This document shows, one piece after another, positions 8,116 to 18,378 of a DNA stretch of 64,000 nt. The position numbers were made by a program, and so were the translations under genes. The DNA is from Pseudomonas sp. BBP2017. GTDB lineage: Bacteria; Pseudomonadota; Gammaproteobacteria; Pseudomonadales; Pseudomonadaceae. Position 1 is the first letter of the stretch. The number at the start of each line of letters is the position of its first letter. The notes beneath the pieces are model-generated. The model saw only the letters and a list, made by a program, of their open reading frames with translations, searched no databases and was not told the DNA's origin. The DNA is taken from the NCBI RefSeq assembly GCF_003024385.1, contig NZ_PVZN01000013.1:62001-126000 (forward strand). Direction: 5' to 3'.

Positions 8116-8906
8116 GCCGGTACCTGCTGCCAACGATCAAACAAGCCTTTGATCAGGCTCGCGGTGTCTGTAGGCCGCTCGAGCGGGAACATGTGACCTC
8201 CTGGCAGGCTGTGATACTCACCCCGTGGCAGGCTGCGCACGGCCAGGGCGTGATGATGCCTGACGATCCGGCTGCTGCTGCCACGCACCATCGCCAACGG
8301 TAGCTCCAGGCACTTGGCCGGTGCCGGGCGGGTGTGCGGTATGTTGCGGTAAATGCTGATTTCCGTGGCGGGGTCGAAGCGCAGGCGCAAGCCTTCATCG
8401 GTCGTTTGCAGACCGTGTTCCAGGTAAGCGTCGAGGCACTCTGGATCGAAATGGCGAAACAGCGATTTGCTGGCGAAATAGGCCCGGGCACTGTCACGGT
8501 CAGCGAACGCCTCGCGACGTCCCAGGGTACGTCCAGCCGGGGTAATGCGGTCGATGAAACCCATGCGTTTGGCTGCCTGCAGCAGCCACTGATCGACCCG
8601 GGTCAGCACCGGGGAGTCGAGCATGACCACGCCCCGGTAGTACTGCGGGCAGCGCAACGCCGCATGCAGGTGTAATACACCGCCGAGTGAGTGGCCCACT
8701 CCCCAGACCGGTTCGGGCTGTTGTTGCAGGTGATGAAGCAGTTCATCGACCAGATTCTGCCAGTTGTCATCGACTGGAAAACGCGGGTCATGGCCGTGTT
8801 GCGGCAGGTGGAATACCCGGTAGTCAGGTGCAAGCGCGGCAAACAGCTTGCCATAGGTCGCCGAAGGAAAGCCGTTGGCATGGGCGAAGAAGATCTGCTG
8901 CGACAT
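8112..8906 (-). CDS. Alpha/beta hydrolase
   Basis: This 264-residue alpha/beta-hydrolase-fold protein begins MSQQIFFAHANGFPSATYGKL. It has the nucleophile elbow GVGHSLGG and a C-terminal LPGGHMFPLERP carrying the likely catalytic His. It differs clearly from the downstream hydrolase, with which it overlaps by four bases. The frame is open up to 8993, but MSQQ is chosen because homologous hydrolases start with the short HANGFP region. Substrate not predictable. Confidence 0.87.
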   Translation of the reverse strand: MSQQIFFAHANGFPSATYGKLFAALAPDYRVFHLPQHGHDPRFPVDDNWQNLVDELLHHLQQQPEPVWGVGHSLGGVLHLHAALRCPQYYRGVVMLDSPVLTRVDQWLLQAAKRMGFIDRITPAGRTLGRREAFADRDSARAYFASKSLFRHFDPECLDAYLEHGLQTTDEGLRLRFDPATEISIYRNIPHTRPAPAKCLELPLAMVRGSSSRIVRHHHALAVRSLPRGEYHSLPGGHMFPLERPTDTASLIKGLFDRWQQVPA

Positions 8907-9259
8907 GGCCGCCTGTCCGTAGGAGAGTGATGGCCCATTGTCTGCAAGCCGCTCGCGACCGGCAATGTCCGGAAAAGCCATCGCCAAGGGCAATCAGGTC
9001 AATACTCGCCAAAACTGGCCATCGAACGGCGCAGGCATGCCTGCATAGACGCCAGTTGCTGTTCCAGGGCCACCTTGCCCACACATCAACTGAACGCTAA
9101 CAAGCTGATCAGGGATCGACAACTGATAAATATGAGTTCGCTCAGCGGGCAGCTGCACAGAAAGCACCTGACATTTTTACCAGTTACCGGATGCACGCTT
9201 TCTCAGCACAATACCCAGCAACACACTAACGCCGCGCCGCTCACCTTCAGGAGTCAATC
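8907..9259. other. 353-base intergenic region
   Basis: This lies between divergent genes (hydrolase on minus, repeat protein on plus). I see no RNA gene, repeat or convincing promoter. A 27-codon minus-strand frame (8999-9082, GTG start, no ribosome binding site) is present and could be the tail of a lost gene, but it is too short to call. A ribosome binding site (CAGGAG) precedes the ATG at 9260. Confidence 0.5.
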
Positions 9260-11098
9260 ATGTCGACATCCAGTGCATCCCGGCCAGATAGCGACACCCT
9301 CCAAGCCATCGTCGGCCTCAGAAACCTGATCCTCGATCCCGACGAAGTTCGCAACGGGACCAACGCCAACATCCCCCAGTACGCGGGCAAAACTGAAGGC
9401 GATGTAATCACCTTCAAGTTTGAGAGCACCCTCGGTCCCACCTTCTCCACCACCATCACTGTGGATGGAGGCAATGCCAATGCCCCGATTCCGGTCAGGA
9501 TCGCTTATGAGCCATACATCATCGGCAACCTCGATAATGATGTATTGGTGATCTACGAGGTCAAACGCCAGAACGGTCGCACCGCCACCTCGCAGACGCT
9601 GTCGTTCCTGATCAAGCGGCAGTTGGAGCAAAACCTGGTGGCGCCGACGGTGCGAGAGGCGTCGGGCAACACGCTTGATCCAATCCAGGCGAGAAACGGC
9701 GCCACTGTGCGCGTCGCCTACACTGGCATGCGGCCTGACGACCTCCTGGCCGTGGACTGGCAGGGTGAGGGTGAGGCGGATTCCTATCAAAGCGCACAAG
9801 AGAATGGCAGCGCCTCTGGGTATGTCGACTTCGCCATCCCGGTCTCGGTGGTGGCGGCCAGTCAAGGCAAGACCATCACGGTGCGCTATGCCATTGTTCG
9901 TGGGGGCAATCCGGAATTACTGTCCAAGCCACTGGCATTGATTGTCGGCGAACTGCCCCAGAGCGCTTTGCCAACCCCGACGGTGCCCGAGGCCAGCGCT
10001 GGCACGCTCGATCTGACTACATTCCAAGGCAATGCCACGGTCAACGTCCAGCCCTGGCCGTTGATTGCCAAAGGGCAGCGGTACTGGATCGTGGCAGGGG
10101 GAACCTTGGTAAATGGCAACCCCTATAGTTTTTATCTGGCACAGAGCCAGTTGGTCGATGAAGACCACGTCAGCAACGGCCTAGGCATAACCATGCTACG
10201 CAGCGAGCTTGAAAAGCTGCGCTCTGCCAGCTCGGTTAGCCTGGAAGTCAAGGTGGCATTCGAGGGTGGCGTGAGCGAGGCCGGGGCGCGAGCCTTCCCG
10301 ACCTTGACGCTCACGCTATTGAACATCCCTCGAACCTTGCCGGTGCCGACCGTTCCTGAGGCGAAAAGTGGCACGATCGAAGATCGGCATACAGAGGCCA
10401 TCATACGCGTACCGGCAACAGCGAACCTGCGCGCCGGCGAACAGGTGCGCGGGGTGGCAGGTGGGGGACCCACCAGTACTGTCACCGTGTCCCAACCAGG
10501 TGCGGCGCTGGACTTAAAAGTTCCTGTAGAACTGCTGGCTTTTCTGGCCTCCTGGGGTCAGACGCAGTGGGGCTACCAAGTCTTGGTCAACGGTGAGTGG
10601 ATGGCGTCGCCAACACTTCTCATAAAGGTTCTAAATACTGTCAGTGGCAACGAGAACTGGCAGAGTCAGTCGGTAATTAACTTTGTCGAGCGTAGGGACT
10701 ATTCCACTCCGTCAGGGCTTATTGTGCGACTCCTAGAAGGGGACACCCACGGTGGCGCCTCCTCAGGCTTCTACCTATTTCAAGGAACCATGGTCGTACA
10801 CATTGTTGGCGACTCAAAAATAAGGCTAGTATTTCCCGGCAGCTTCAAGCGCGTTCAATTGACAATTGGTGCACTCCATGCCACTGGACGCCCGATAAAC
10901 TTCTTTGATAGTAAGGGTTTAATTGAAGGATTCAATCTCCCAGAAACAGGTGATGGTTATCTTCAGTCCTCGTATACTTTCAACCAAGGGCGATACCCTA
11001 CTTCGATCGAGATCACCGGATTCAGAGGGGAGCACCCAGGCCGCCCAAATATAGACACGGGCTTTGTGCTGAACGATATAATTTGGTCCGCCTCATAA
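9260..11098 (+). CDS. Ig-like repeat protein of unknown function with a C-terminal beta-rich domain
   Basis: This 612-residue protein matches no function I know. Three copies of a motif like LPxPTVPEAxxGTLD begin near residues 126, 237 and 360, each opening a beta-rich unit of about 110-120 residues; the N-terminal 125 residues look like a divergent unit. From about residue 460 a different domain follows, ending GFVLNDIIWSAS, which could be a beta-sandwich or carbohydrate-binding fold. There is no signal peptide or membrane helix. The last 500 bases are visibly richer in A and T than the neighbours, suggesting a mosaic origin. It sits alone between conserved genes, typical of an accessory insertion. 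Confidence 0.75.
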   Translation: MSTSSASRPDSDTLQAIVGLRNLILDPDEVRNGTNANIPQYAGKTEGDVITFKFESTLGPTFSTTITVDGGNANAPIPVRIAYEPYIIGNLDNDVLVIYEVKRQNGRTATSQTLSFLIKRQLEQNLVAPTVREASGNTLDPIQARNGATVRVAYTGMRPDDLLAVDWQGEGEADSYQSAQENGSASGYVDFAIPVSVVAASQGKTITVRYAIVRGGNPELLSKPLALIVGELPQSALPTPTVPEASAGTLDLTTFQGNATVNVQPWPLIAKGQRYWIVAGGTLVNGNPYSFYLAQSQLVDEDHVSNGLGITMLRSELEKLRSASSVSLEVKVAFEGGVSEAGARAFPTLTLTLLNIPRTLPVPTVPEAKSGTIEDRHTEAIIRVPATANLRAGEQVRGVAGGGPTSTVTVSQPGAALDLKVPVELLAFLASWGQTQWGYQVLVNGEWMASPTLLIKVLNTVSGNENWQSQSVINFVERRDYSTPSGLIVRLLEGDTHGGASSGFYLFQGTMVVHIVGDSKIRLVFPGSFKRVQLTIGALHATGRPINFFDSKGLIEGFNLPETGDGYLQSSYTFNQGRYPTSIEITGFRGEHPGRPNIDTGFVLNDIIWSAS

Positions 11099-11227
11099 AA
11101 ATTCCCTGCCCTATCCATCTCGGTCCGAAACAAAGCCTTGTGACGCCGAGTACACTTGCCTGTGTAGTCGGCGCTCAAGAGAGTCAACGACTCGGGAGTA
11201 AAGGGCGAATTTGTCAGTGATCAATAA

Positions 11228-11683
11228 TCAATCGGGATGGCTGATGGCACATAAACTCATCAGCCCTGCCAACGGCCAGTCACCTTCAAGTTCGGCCAGG
11301 CTCGCCGTGGACATCGAAGGCCCCTGCCGGTGTCCCTGCTCCAGCATGCCGACCAGACAGCTCACCAGCGGCTGATGACTGACCAGCAATACCTGCTCCA
11401 GGCCCAGCTTGTTCAGCTCGGCAATGACCTCCTGGGGATCGGTATCCGGGGTCAGCCAGGTGACTGTCTGCACCGGATCATCAAACCCTAACGCCTCGTG
11501 CACCAGCCCGGCGGTCTGCTGGGCCCGTACGTAAGGGCTGGCGATGATCGCCTGCAAAGGTTGGCCGAGCAGCACTGCGGCACTGCGCAGCACTTGCTCA
11601 CGACCATGCGCGGTCAACCGGCGTTCGGCATCGCTATTGGCCCGAGGCTCGGCTTCACCATGACGCAACACCCAGAGCTTCAC
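11228..11683 (-). CDS. sixA: Phosphohistidine phosphatase SixA
   Basis: This 151-residue histidine-phosphatase superfamily protein begins MKLWVLRHGEAEPR, with the catalytic RHG motif at residues 7-9. The second conserved His lies in LLVSHQPLV. SixA removes phosphate from His of HPt domains and of phosphotransfer proteins. The size is right for SixA (about 150-160). Its start overlaps the DUF4389 gene by four bases, and gpsA lies upstream; this gpsA-DUF4389-sixA order is common in pseudomonads. Confidence 0.92.
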   Translation of the reverse strand: MKLWVLRHGEAEPRANSDAERRLTAHGREQVLRSAAVLLGQPLQAIIASPYVRAQQTAGLVHEALGFDDPVQTVTWLTPDTDPQEVIAELNKLGLEQVLLVSHQPLVSCLVGMLEQGHRQGPSMSTASLAELEGDWPLAGLMSLCAISHPD

Positions 11684-12027
11684 AGCTTGGGCTCCTCATC
11701 GCGTACCGGATGCGGCGCCGGCGGTACGCTATGGGCGGCTTCACCTTCCGGGGCGCGCGGCGCTGGCCAGTCGGCGAACGGCCAGGGTTTCTGGTCGCTG
11801 TGGAAGCTGCCGAAGCGGCCAATCTGCGCCAGAAACTGGCTGAGGCTGTCGCCGAAGTTCATCAGGCTGGCACTCGGCGCGCCATAGATCAGGCGGTAGA
11901 TCAGTTGAACCAGCACCAGGCCGCCCAGCAGCAGCTCGGCCAACTGCCAGATCACCAGGAATACCAGCATCCACAACACGCGCAGGATGATTGACTCGCG
12001 CTGCGACTGGTTCGGGGATTCGTTCAT
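11680..12027 (-). CDS. DUF4389 family membrane protein
   Basis: This 115-residue protein has two close hydrophobic segments (VLWMLVFLVIWQLAELLLGG and LVLVQLIYRLIYG, residues about 15-50) followed by the LIYGAPSASLMNFGDSLSQFLAQI segment typical of DUF4389, and a Pro-rich tail. Function unknown. Its stop overlaps the sixA start, and 15 bases separate it from gpsA. Confidence 0.85.
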   Translation of the reverse strand: MNESPNQSQRESIILRVLWMLVFLVIWQLAELLLGGLVLVQLIYRLIYGAPSASLMNFGDSLSQFLAQIGRFGSFHSDQKPWPFADWPAPRAPEGEAAHSVPPAPHPVRDEEPKL

Positions 12028-12042
12028 ATATTGCTCCTGTAC

Positions 12043-13068
12043 TCAGTTGAAACCGCTGGTGGAGATGAAATCGACATCGGTTTTCGGCTCGGCGCGCATC
12101 AGCAGCTCGATCACCTGGGTCAAGGTCCGCCCTTCGAAAAGAATCGCATGCAAGCCCGCTACCAATGGCATATATACCTGCACTTGCTGGGCCTTGACCT
12201 TGAGCACCTTGAGCGTATTGACGCCTTCGGCGACCTCGCCCAGACGGCTGACCGCCTCTTCCAGGCTCAAGCCCTGACCCAGTGCGTGACCGACCTGATA
12301 GTTTCGGCTTTTGGGCGAAGAGCAGGTCACAATCAGGTCACCGACTCCGGCCAGGCCGAGAAAAGTCATCGGGTTGGCGCCCTGGCTCACCGCAAAGCGG
12401 GTCATCTCCGCCAATGCGCGGGTGATCAGCATGCTCTTGGTGTTCTCACCCATGCCCAGGGCCACCGCCATGCCGGCAATGATCGCGTAGACGTTCTTCA
12501 GCGCCCCGCCCAGCTCGACACCGAAACGGTCGCTGCTGGCATACACGCGGAAGGTACGCCCGTGCAGCACGGCCTGCACCCGCTGGCACAGTGCTTCGTC
12601 TTCACTGGCAACCACAGTGGCGGTCAGCGCGTGCTCCGCCACTTCACGGGCCAGGTTCGGCCCCGAGAGCACACCGATGCGCGCTTTGGGGGCGATTTCT
12701 TCGAGAATCTGGCTCATCAACTTGAAGCTTTGCGCCTCGATGCCTTTGGTCAGGCTGACCAGCATTTTTCCGCTCAGCAGCTGCGCATGGGGCGCCAGCA
12801 CACTGCGCAAGGCACTGGATGGCAGGGCGACGAAGATCAGCTCGCAATCCTGCAGGGTCGCCAGCAGGTCATTGACCGGATCAACGCCCGGGTGGATTTT
12901 CACCCCTTTGAGGTAACGCGGGTTTTCCCGGTTGTTGCGCATCGCCTCGGCCTGCTCGGGGTCGCGCATCCATTGCCGTACGCTGATGCCGTTTTCCGCC
13001 AGCAGGTTCGCCACGGCGGTGCCGAAACTCCCGCCTCCAAGCACTGCAACAGGCTGCTGTTCAGTCAT
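12043..13068 (-). CDS. gpsA: Glycerol-3-phosphate dehydrogenase [NAD(P)+]
   Basis: This 341-residue cytosolic enzyme reduces dihydroxyacetone phosphate to sn-glycerol-3-phosphate for phospholipid synthesis. The nucleotide-binding glycine motif [18 protein letters not shown] is at the N terminus, and the conserved [10 protein letters not shown] and [14 protein letters not shown] segments are present (the Lys in the latter is catalytic). The start at 13068 (MTEQQP) gives the normal length; the open frame extends to 13179 but the extra part does not resemble the family. Confidence 0.96.
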   Translation of the reverse strand: MTEQQPVAVLGGGSFGTAVANLLAENGISVRQWMRDPEQAEAMRNNRENPRYLKGVKIHPGVDPVNDLLATLQDCELIFVALPSSALRSVLAPHAQLLSGKMLVSLTKGIEAQSFKLMSQILEEIAPKARIGVLSGPNLAREVAEHALTATVVASEDEALCQRVQAVLHGRTFRVYASSDRFGVELGGALKNVYAIIAGMAVALGMGENTKSMLITRALAEMTRFAVSQGANPMTFLGLAGVGDLIVTCSSPKSRNYQVGHALGQGLSLEEAVSRLGEVAEGVNTLKVLKVKAQQVQVYMPLVAGLHAILFEGRTLTQVIELLMRAEPKTDVDFISTSGFN

Positions 13069-13239
13069 ATCCGATCCATTAAAACCAATTAAAGTGGCGA
13101 CTTGCGCATTATACGGAGCGCCCGTGCCAGAGCCAGCGCCAGTTGCGTGAATTGACCTCGATAACGCCCCATACAGCACTGAAAAATGCTGGCCACTCGG
13201 TTAACATGCCCGGTTTGAATTCGCTACCAAGGCCGCACC

Positions 13240-15351
13240 GTGTCATTTGGCCCCCCGGCTTCACGCCCCCTCCTGCTGTTGACTGCCTTTTTCGGCGGTG
13301 CCGCGCTGGCTGACGATCTGTTCGTCGACAGCCAGGCCCTGCCACAAGTGCTCACCGCCACCCGGCTCAAACAGTCACCGGCGGCCGTACCAGGCAGCAT
13401 GACCGTGCTCGACAGCGCATTGATCCGCGCTAGCGGTGCCCGCGACATCCCCGAATTACTGCGCCTGGTGCCGGGGATGATGATCGGCTACGGCGCCGGC
13501 AATCAGCCCTCCGTCAACTACCACGGCAGTAACGCTAACGATGCCCGGCGTATGCAGGTGTTGATCGATGGCCGCTCGGTGTACCGCGCGGGGCTGGCCA
13601 CGGTGGACTGGAGCGACATTCCCCTGGCCATGGAGGATATCGAGCGCATCGAGGTCTTTCGCGGCCCTAATACCGTCAGCTATGGCGCCAATGCACTGAT
13701 GGCGGTGGTCAACATTCTTACGCGCAAACCGGCCGATAGCCAGGGTACGCGACTGAAAATGACCCGCGGCCAACGCGGTATCAATGACTGGTATGCCAGC
13801 CAGGGTAGCGGTTGGGACGGCGGCGACCTGCGTCTGTCGCTGTCCGGCATGCAGGATGACGGCTTTGATCAAACCCGTAACGGCCAGGATTACCGCGACA
13901 GTCGCCGACTCAACCGCCTGAACCTGAGCGTCAGCCACAGCCTGGCAAGCAACCAGAGCCTGGATTGGCAATTTGCCGCCAAGGAAGGCAGTAACCAGCG
14001 CCCTTACACCTACAAACCGGTGTTCTACGGTGTCACCGCCAGTGGTGACAATTCCGACGTCAACGCCAAAGACTATGCCGGCTCGGTACGCTGGAACATT
14101 GACTTGAACCCCGAGCACAGCCTTTACCTGCAAGGTTCAGCCCAGCACTGGGATCGTCAGCAGGTCTGGCGTGCGTGCGATGCGGCGTTGTCGTTCAGCC
14201 CGGAACTGACCCGCCTGTGGCAGCTCAATCCGAACTACGCTGAACACGTGGCCCGCAACATTCGTTCGCCAGTCCCCAGGGGCAGCAGCGAAGAACAGAC
14301 GTTGGCCCGCCAGGTGCAGCAGCAATGGCGCAACGGCGGCTCAAGTCAGGTCTGCGGCGATATCGACCAGAGCACCCGGGAAACGCGTTACGACCTGGAA
14401 CTGCAGGACACCCTCAGTCTGGCCGACAACCTGCGCCTGGTCAGCGGCGCCAACTACCGCTACGACCGCGCCGATTCGCAGACCTTCTTCAATGGCAGCC
14501 TGGACGACAGCACCTGGCGCCTGTTCGGCCACCTGGAATGGCGCGCTGACGAACACTGGATTGTCCAGGGCGGGGCGATGTACGAAGACGCCCGGCTCTC
14601 CGGCAGTTCGCTCACACCACGGCTGGCTGTGAACTACCTGATCACCCCACGCCACGGTTTGCGCGCGGTGTACTCCGAAGCCGTACGCTCACCGGACATG
14701 TTCGAAAACAACGTCAACTGGAGTTATCGGGTCAACAACCTGCGCCCAGGCGCTTTCGGCCAGAACAGCGCCCAGTACTTCGTCAAGACGCGCGGACCGG
14801 GCGACCTGGAACAGGAACGGATGCGCTCGCGGGAACTGGGCTATAACGGTTACTTCGCCGACGCCGACCTCAGCGTTGACATCAAGCTGTTCTACGACGA
14901 AATCACCGGCATGATCAGCGAACCGCTGCGCAACAACCAATACATCGCCAGCAACAGCAACAAAGCCCGCTTCAGCGGCGGTGAAACGCAACTGGACTGG
15001 CGCCTGAGTCCCGCCGATCGCTGGCGCCTGACCTACGCCCATGTCGACGCCTGGGCCAGCAACCCCGCTGATCGGCGCCTGAGCGCGCACAACAGCGGAT
15101 CGACCGGCTGGCTGCGCGACTGGGGGCGAGGCTGGTCCAGCGCCCTGTTCTACTATGGTGACGATGAACTGAACCAGTACCGCTTCGAGCGTGTCGACCT
15201 GCGTGTGGCCAAGCAACTGCGCTGGCAGCGCACACAGCTTGAATTGGCGGGTGTCGTGCAGCAGCGCCTGGACGACGAGCCCACTACCTTTGCAGAAAAC
15301 CGCTACGACAGCCGCCATGTTGTGTACTTCAGTGCGGAGCTGGAATTCTGA
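13240..15351 (+). CDS. TonB-dependent outer membrane receptor
   Basis: This 703-residue protein has a signal peptide (LLLLTAFFGGAALA), a TonB-box-like segment (LPQVLTATRL), a plug domain (VPGMMIGYG, QVLIDGRSVYRAG, IERIEVFRGPNTVSYGANALMAVVNILTRKP) and a long beta-barrel ending in SAELEF, with the terminal Phe usual for outer membrane proteins. It would import a ligand with TonB energy; the ligand is unknown. The start is GTG. Its stop overlaps the ATG of the binding-protein gene, which in turn overlaps the hybrid kinase gene, so all three are co-translated. Confidence 0.93.
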   Translation: MSFGPPASRPLLLLTAFFGGAALADDLFVDSQALPQVLTATRLKQSPAAVPGSMTVLDSALIRASGARDIPELLRLVPGMMIGYGAGNQPSVNYHGSNANDARRMQVLIDGRSVYRAGLATVDWSDIPLAMEDIERIEVFRGPNTVSYGANALMAVVNILTRKPADSQGTRLKMTRGQRGINDWYASQGSGWDGGDLRLSLSGMQDDGFDQTRNGQDYRDSRRLNRLNLSVSHSLASNQSLDWQFAAKEGSNQRPYTYKPVFYGVTASGDNSDVNAKDYAGSVRWNIDLNPEHSLYLQGSAQHWDRQQVWRACDAALSFSPELTRLWQLNPNYAEHVARNIRSPVPRGSSEEQTLARQVQQQWRNGGSSQVCGDIDQSTRETRYDLELQDTLSLADNLRLVSGANYRYDRADSQTFFNGSLDDSTWRLFGHLEWRADEHWIVQGGAMYEDARLSGSSLTPRLAVNYLITPRHGLRAVYSEAVRSPDMFENNVNWSYRVNNLRPGAFGQNSAQYFVKTRGPGDLEQERMRSRELGYNGYFADADLSVDIKLFYDEITGMISEPLRNNQYIASNSNKARFSGGETQLDWRLSPADRWRLTYAHVDAWASNPADRRLSAHNSGSTGWLRDWGRGWSSALFYYGDDELNQYRFERVDLRVAKQLRWQRTQLELAGVVQQRLDDEPTTFAENRYDSRHVVYFSAELEF

Positions 15352-16244
15352 TGCGCGTGCTGCGGCGCTGGCTGCTGCTGGTCTGTTTGTGGCCGGCGGG
15401 AATGCTCTGGGCCAGTGAAATCCTCCTCACCGGCAGCCAGGACAGCCCCGGTGTCGAGCATTTCGTCCAGGCCCTGCGCGAACGCCGCCCCGCCGACAAG
15501 GTTCACTTCGTTCCCGTCACCGAGCTTGCCCGCCCGTCCCGGCTGAATCCGGCCGTGCGCCTGATCCTGCTCGACAGCGCCGGGCTGGAATGGCGCTTGA
15601 GTGAAACTGCAGGGCCACCAGCACTGGCTATGCGGATCAGCCGGGTCCAGGCCGAGCAACGTCTGGGCAAGCTGCGCCCAGCTTACCTGAGCCTGTTGTG
15701 GAGCGATCCGCCGCTGGACCGTCAACTACGCTTGACCCGTTACCTGCTGCCCGAGGCTCGGCGTATTGGCGTGCTCTATGCTGAGCACAGCCGGTTCCTT
15801 GTCGAAGAAGCGCGCCGCGCCGCGAAACCCATGGGCCTTGAAATCATCGCCGAACCCTGGCCGGACCTGCGCGACAATCGTCCACTACAAGCCCTGCTGC
15901 AAAGCAGTGATGTATTGCTGGGCATCGACGATCTGCAGCTATACAACTCCAAGACCGCGAAGAACCTGCTGCTCAGCAGCTACGGGCGGCAAATGGCATT
16001 GATCGGCCCCAACGCGGGCTTTGTCCGCGCCGGCGCCCTGGCCAGCACCTTGAGCAATCAGGACGATTGGCTAGCGGTGCTTGACCGCCTGCTCGATCAA
16101 GCGCCCGGCAAGTGGCCACGCGCCCTGTATCCCGAACATTTCAGCGTCGTCGGCAACCAGCAGGTCGCCCGCGCCCTGGGCGTCGGCGCCATCGATCCCG
16201 AAGGCGCCGCACTGGCGCTGGCCGAAGGAGAACGCAGACCATGA
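15351..16244 (+). CDS. Periplasmic ABC-type substrate-binding protein without transporter partners
   Basis: This 297-residue protein has a signal peptide ([16 protein letters not shown]). The two-lobed periplasmic-binding fold shows features of the ABC_sub_bind family ([37 protein letters not shown]). It starts at the ATG overlapping the receptor stop (TGATG) and ends overlapping the kinase start (ATGA). No permease or ATPase gene is adjacent. A periplasmic ligand-presenting partner for the downstream kinase is therefore more likely than classical uptake. Confidence 0.85.
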   Translation: MRVLRRWLLLVCLWPAGMLWASEILLTGSQDSPGVEHFVQALRERRPADKVHFVPVTELARPSRLNPAVRLILLDSAGLEWRLSETAGPPALAMRISRVQAEQRLGKLRPAYLSLLWSDPPLDRQLRLTRYLLPEARRIGVLYAEHSRFLVEEARRAAKPMGLEIIAEPWPDLRDNRPLQALLQSSDVLLGIDDLQLYNSKTAKNLLLSSYGRQMALIGPNAGFVRAGALASTLSNQDDWLAVLDRLLDQAPGKWPRALYPEHFSVVGNQQVARALGVGAIDPEGAALALAEGERRP

Positions 16245-18166
16245 GGCGTCGTCTGAGCTGGGACATACATACCCGCACGCAGATCATCAGCCTGGGCCCG
16301 GCCCTGCTGCTGACGCTGCTGCTGATCAGCTTCTTTACCTTCGTGCGGATCCAGGACCTGCGTCAGGAGCTCAATCACACCGGCCAACTGATCGCCAACC
16401 AGCTGGCGCCTGCGTCCGAGTACGGCGTGATCGCCGGTAACGACGAAGTGCTCGAAAGCCTGATGCGCGCCACCTTGAGCATCCCTCATGTGCGCTTTCT
16501 CGAAGTACAGGACAGCAGCAACCATATTCTGGTGTATGTCGAACAGCCGGATGAGCACGACAACCGCGCCCAACAGGTCGAGGTGTTCCAGGCCCCTATC
16601 CGCCTGCAGCAAATCCGCCTGGACAACGATTTTCTGCATAACGGCAGGCAACCCTTAAAACATATCGATGATGATTACCTGGGCCGGGTCATTGTCGGTA
16701 TGTCCAATGACGCGTTCAGCGAGCGTCAGCAGGAAATCGTGATCAAGGCCGGGATACTGGCCTTGTTCGCCCTGCTCTTCACCTTTCTACTGGCCCGCCG
16801 TCTGGCCCTGAGCCTGGCCAAACCGATCAGTGACATGGGCCATGCGGTCAAGGCCATCCAGCAAGGCGACTTCAATGCCCCCTTGCCGGTAGTCGATGAC
16901 AGTGAACTCGGACACCTGGCCCGTCACATCAATAACCTGGCCCGGGCACTGGCTCAGGCCAGCCATGAGCAACAGCAGGCCATGTCGCAACTGATCCAGG
17001 CCCGGGAAGAAGCCGAACAGGCGAACCGGGCCAAATCCGACTTTCTGGCCATGATGAGCCATGAACTGCGCACCCCCATGAACGGGGTGCTGGGCATGTT
17101 GCAGTTACTGGAAACCACGAGCCTGAGCGAGGAGCAGGTCGAATACGCCGCCGTGGCCAGTGAATCGACCGGCCACCTGCTCAAGGTGATCAACGACATT
17201 CTCGACTTCTCGCGGATCGAGCGCACTCACCTGGAGCTGGAGCACATCGATTTCAACCTCGGTGAACTGATCGGTAGCTGTGTGCAATCCTTCCAGCACC
17301 TGGCCACCCAGCGCGGCTTGAACCTGCAGTTGCTGTTGCCAGCCGGCATGCAACAGTTGCAGGTGGTCGGCGACCCGACACGGATTCGCCAGATCCTGCT
17401 CAATCTGGTAGGCAATGCGCTGAAGTTCACCGAGCAAGGCGGCGTACGCATCGAACCGCGCTGGCAGGTGCTCGACCGCCAACTGATCTGGTTCGCCTGC
17501 GCGGTGCACGACACCGGTATCGGCATCGACAACGAGCGCCTGGAAACCATGTTCGTTGCCTTCCAGCAGGCCGACAGCTCGATTTCCCGACGTTACGGCG
17601 GCACCGGCCTGGGCCTGTCGATTGCGCGCACGCTGGCAGAACGCATGGGCGGCACCTTACGTGGTGAAAGCCGTCAGGGGCAGGGCTCGACCTTTACCCT
17701 GGAAATGCCGCTGACGCTGTCAGTGCAGCCGGCACCGTGCCTGCCCAGCCAGAACCGCGACCAGGAAGACGCAGCTCAGGGTCGGCGAATCCTGCTGGTG
17801 GAGGACAATCCGGTGAACCAGACCGTGATCGAAGCCATGCTGCGCAGCCTGGGATACGAGGTGCAGATTGCCGTGGACGGTGCCCAGGCGGTGTCGCAGG
17901 TTGCCCGTCAGCGCTTTGCCGCAACCCTGATGGATTGCCGATTGCCGATCATCGATGGCTATGAAGCCACCCGGCGCATCCGCCAATTCCCCCAGGCGGC
18001 CGCCATGCCGATCATCGCCCTGACCGCTAATGCCTTACAGGGTGACCGCGAACGCTGCCTGAGCGCCGGCATGAACGATTACCTGGCCAAGCCGTTCAAA
18101 CGTACTGATCTGCAGCAGATTCTGCAGCGTTGGCTGCCCGATCAGTCAGCTGCGACTGGCGATTAA
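16241..18166 (+). CDS. Hybrid sensor histidine kinase/response regulator (BarA-like)
   Basis: This 641-residue membrane kinase has TM1 at about residues 16-36, a periplasmic sensor of about 130 residues, TM2 at about 168-187, and a HAMP linker. The HisKA domain carries phospho-acceptor His274 ([11 protein letters not shown]); the HATPase domain has DTGIGI and [11 protein letters not shown]-terminal receiver follows ([10 protein letters not shown], phospho-acceptor Asp565 in [19 protein letters not shown]). No HPt domain follows, so phosphorelay needs an external HPt, or the receiver is regulatory. The start is set by a GAAGGAG site and the ATGA overlap. The frame is open from 16112 but the extension is low-complexity. 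Confidence 0.92.
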   Translation: MRRRLSWDIHTRTQIISLGPALLLTLLLISFFTFVRIQDLRQELNHTGQLIANQLAPASEYGVIAGNDEVLESLMRATLSIPHVRFLEVQDSSNHILVYVEQPDEHDNRAQQVEVFQAPIRLQQIRLDNDFLHNGRQPLKHIDDDYLGRVIVGMSNDAFSERQQEIVIKAGILALFALLFTFLLARRLALSLAKPISDMGHAVKAIQQGDFNAPLPVVDDSELGHLARHINNLARALAQASHEQQQAMSQLIQAREEAEQANRAKSDFLAMMSHELRTPMNGVLGMLQLLETTSLSEEQVEYAAVASESTGHLLKVINDILDFSRIERTHLELEHIDFNLGELIGSCVQSFQHLATQRGLNLQLLLPAGMQQLQVVGDPTRIRQILLNLVGNALKFTEQGGVRIEPRWQVLDRQLIWFACAVHDTGIGIDNERLETMFVAFQQADSSISRRYGGTGLGLSIARTLAERMGGTLRGESRQGQGSTFTLEMPLTLSVQPAPCLPSQNRDQEDAAQGRRILLVEDNPVNQTVIEAMLRSLGYEVQIAVDGAQAVSQVARQRFAATLMDCRLPIIDGYEATRRIRQFPQAAAMPIIALTANALQGDRERCLSAGMNDYLAKPFKRTDLQQILQRWLPDQSAATGD

Positions 18167-18229
18167 TCTGAAATTGCGGCAGTCTTATGGACTGGACAGG
18201 CCGCGTTGAAGGCCTGAAAATAAAATTTC

Positions 18230-18245
18230 AGTGCACAAGTGTACT
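18230..18245. promoter_or_regulatory. Candidate operator upstream of fabAB
   Basis: The imperfect palindrome AGTGCACAAGTGTACT (arms match at six of seven positions around a two-base centre) lies 133 bases upstream of fabA. fabAB is a known target of TetR-type fatty-acid regulators (DesT/FabR type) that bind palindromes of this kind. The assignment is inferred from position and symmetry. Confidence 0.35.
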
Positions 18246-18378
18246 TCTTTGCCTCGTGCGCTGTGACTTTCACTACAACGCAATAGTCTATGTGTAGGCT
18301 GCCGCCCCAAGCACAAGCGTTTTGGGTCGGCCGGGAAGATTTGCCCCCCTGCCACATGGGGACTATTGAGGAGCTCGC

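Noticed and set aside
8999..9082. 27-codon minus-strand frame (GTG start) upstream of the hydrolase pair
   Set aside because: Too short, no ribosome binding site, no known family; possibly the tail of a lost gene but not supportable.
18168..18231. Inverted CTGAAAT/ATTTCAG with an inner AGGCC/GGCCT stem after the hybrid kinase gene
   Set aside because: Short arms far apart and no clear T-run; chance pairing is likely, although weak termination cannot be excluded.
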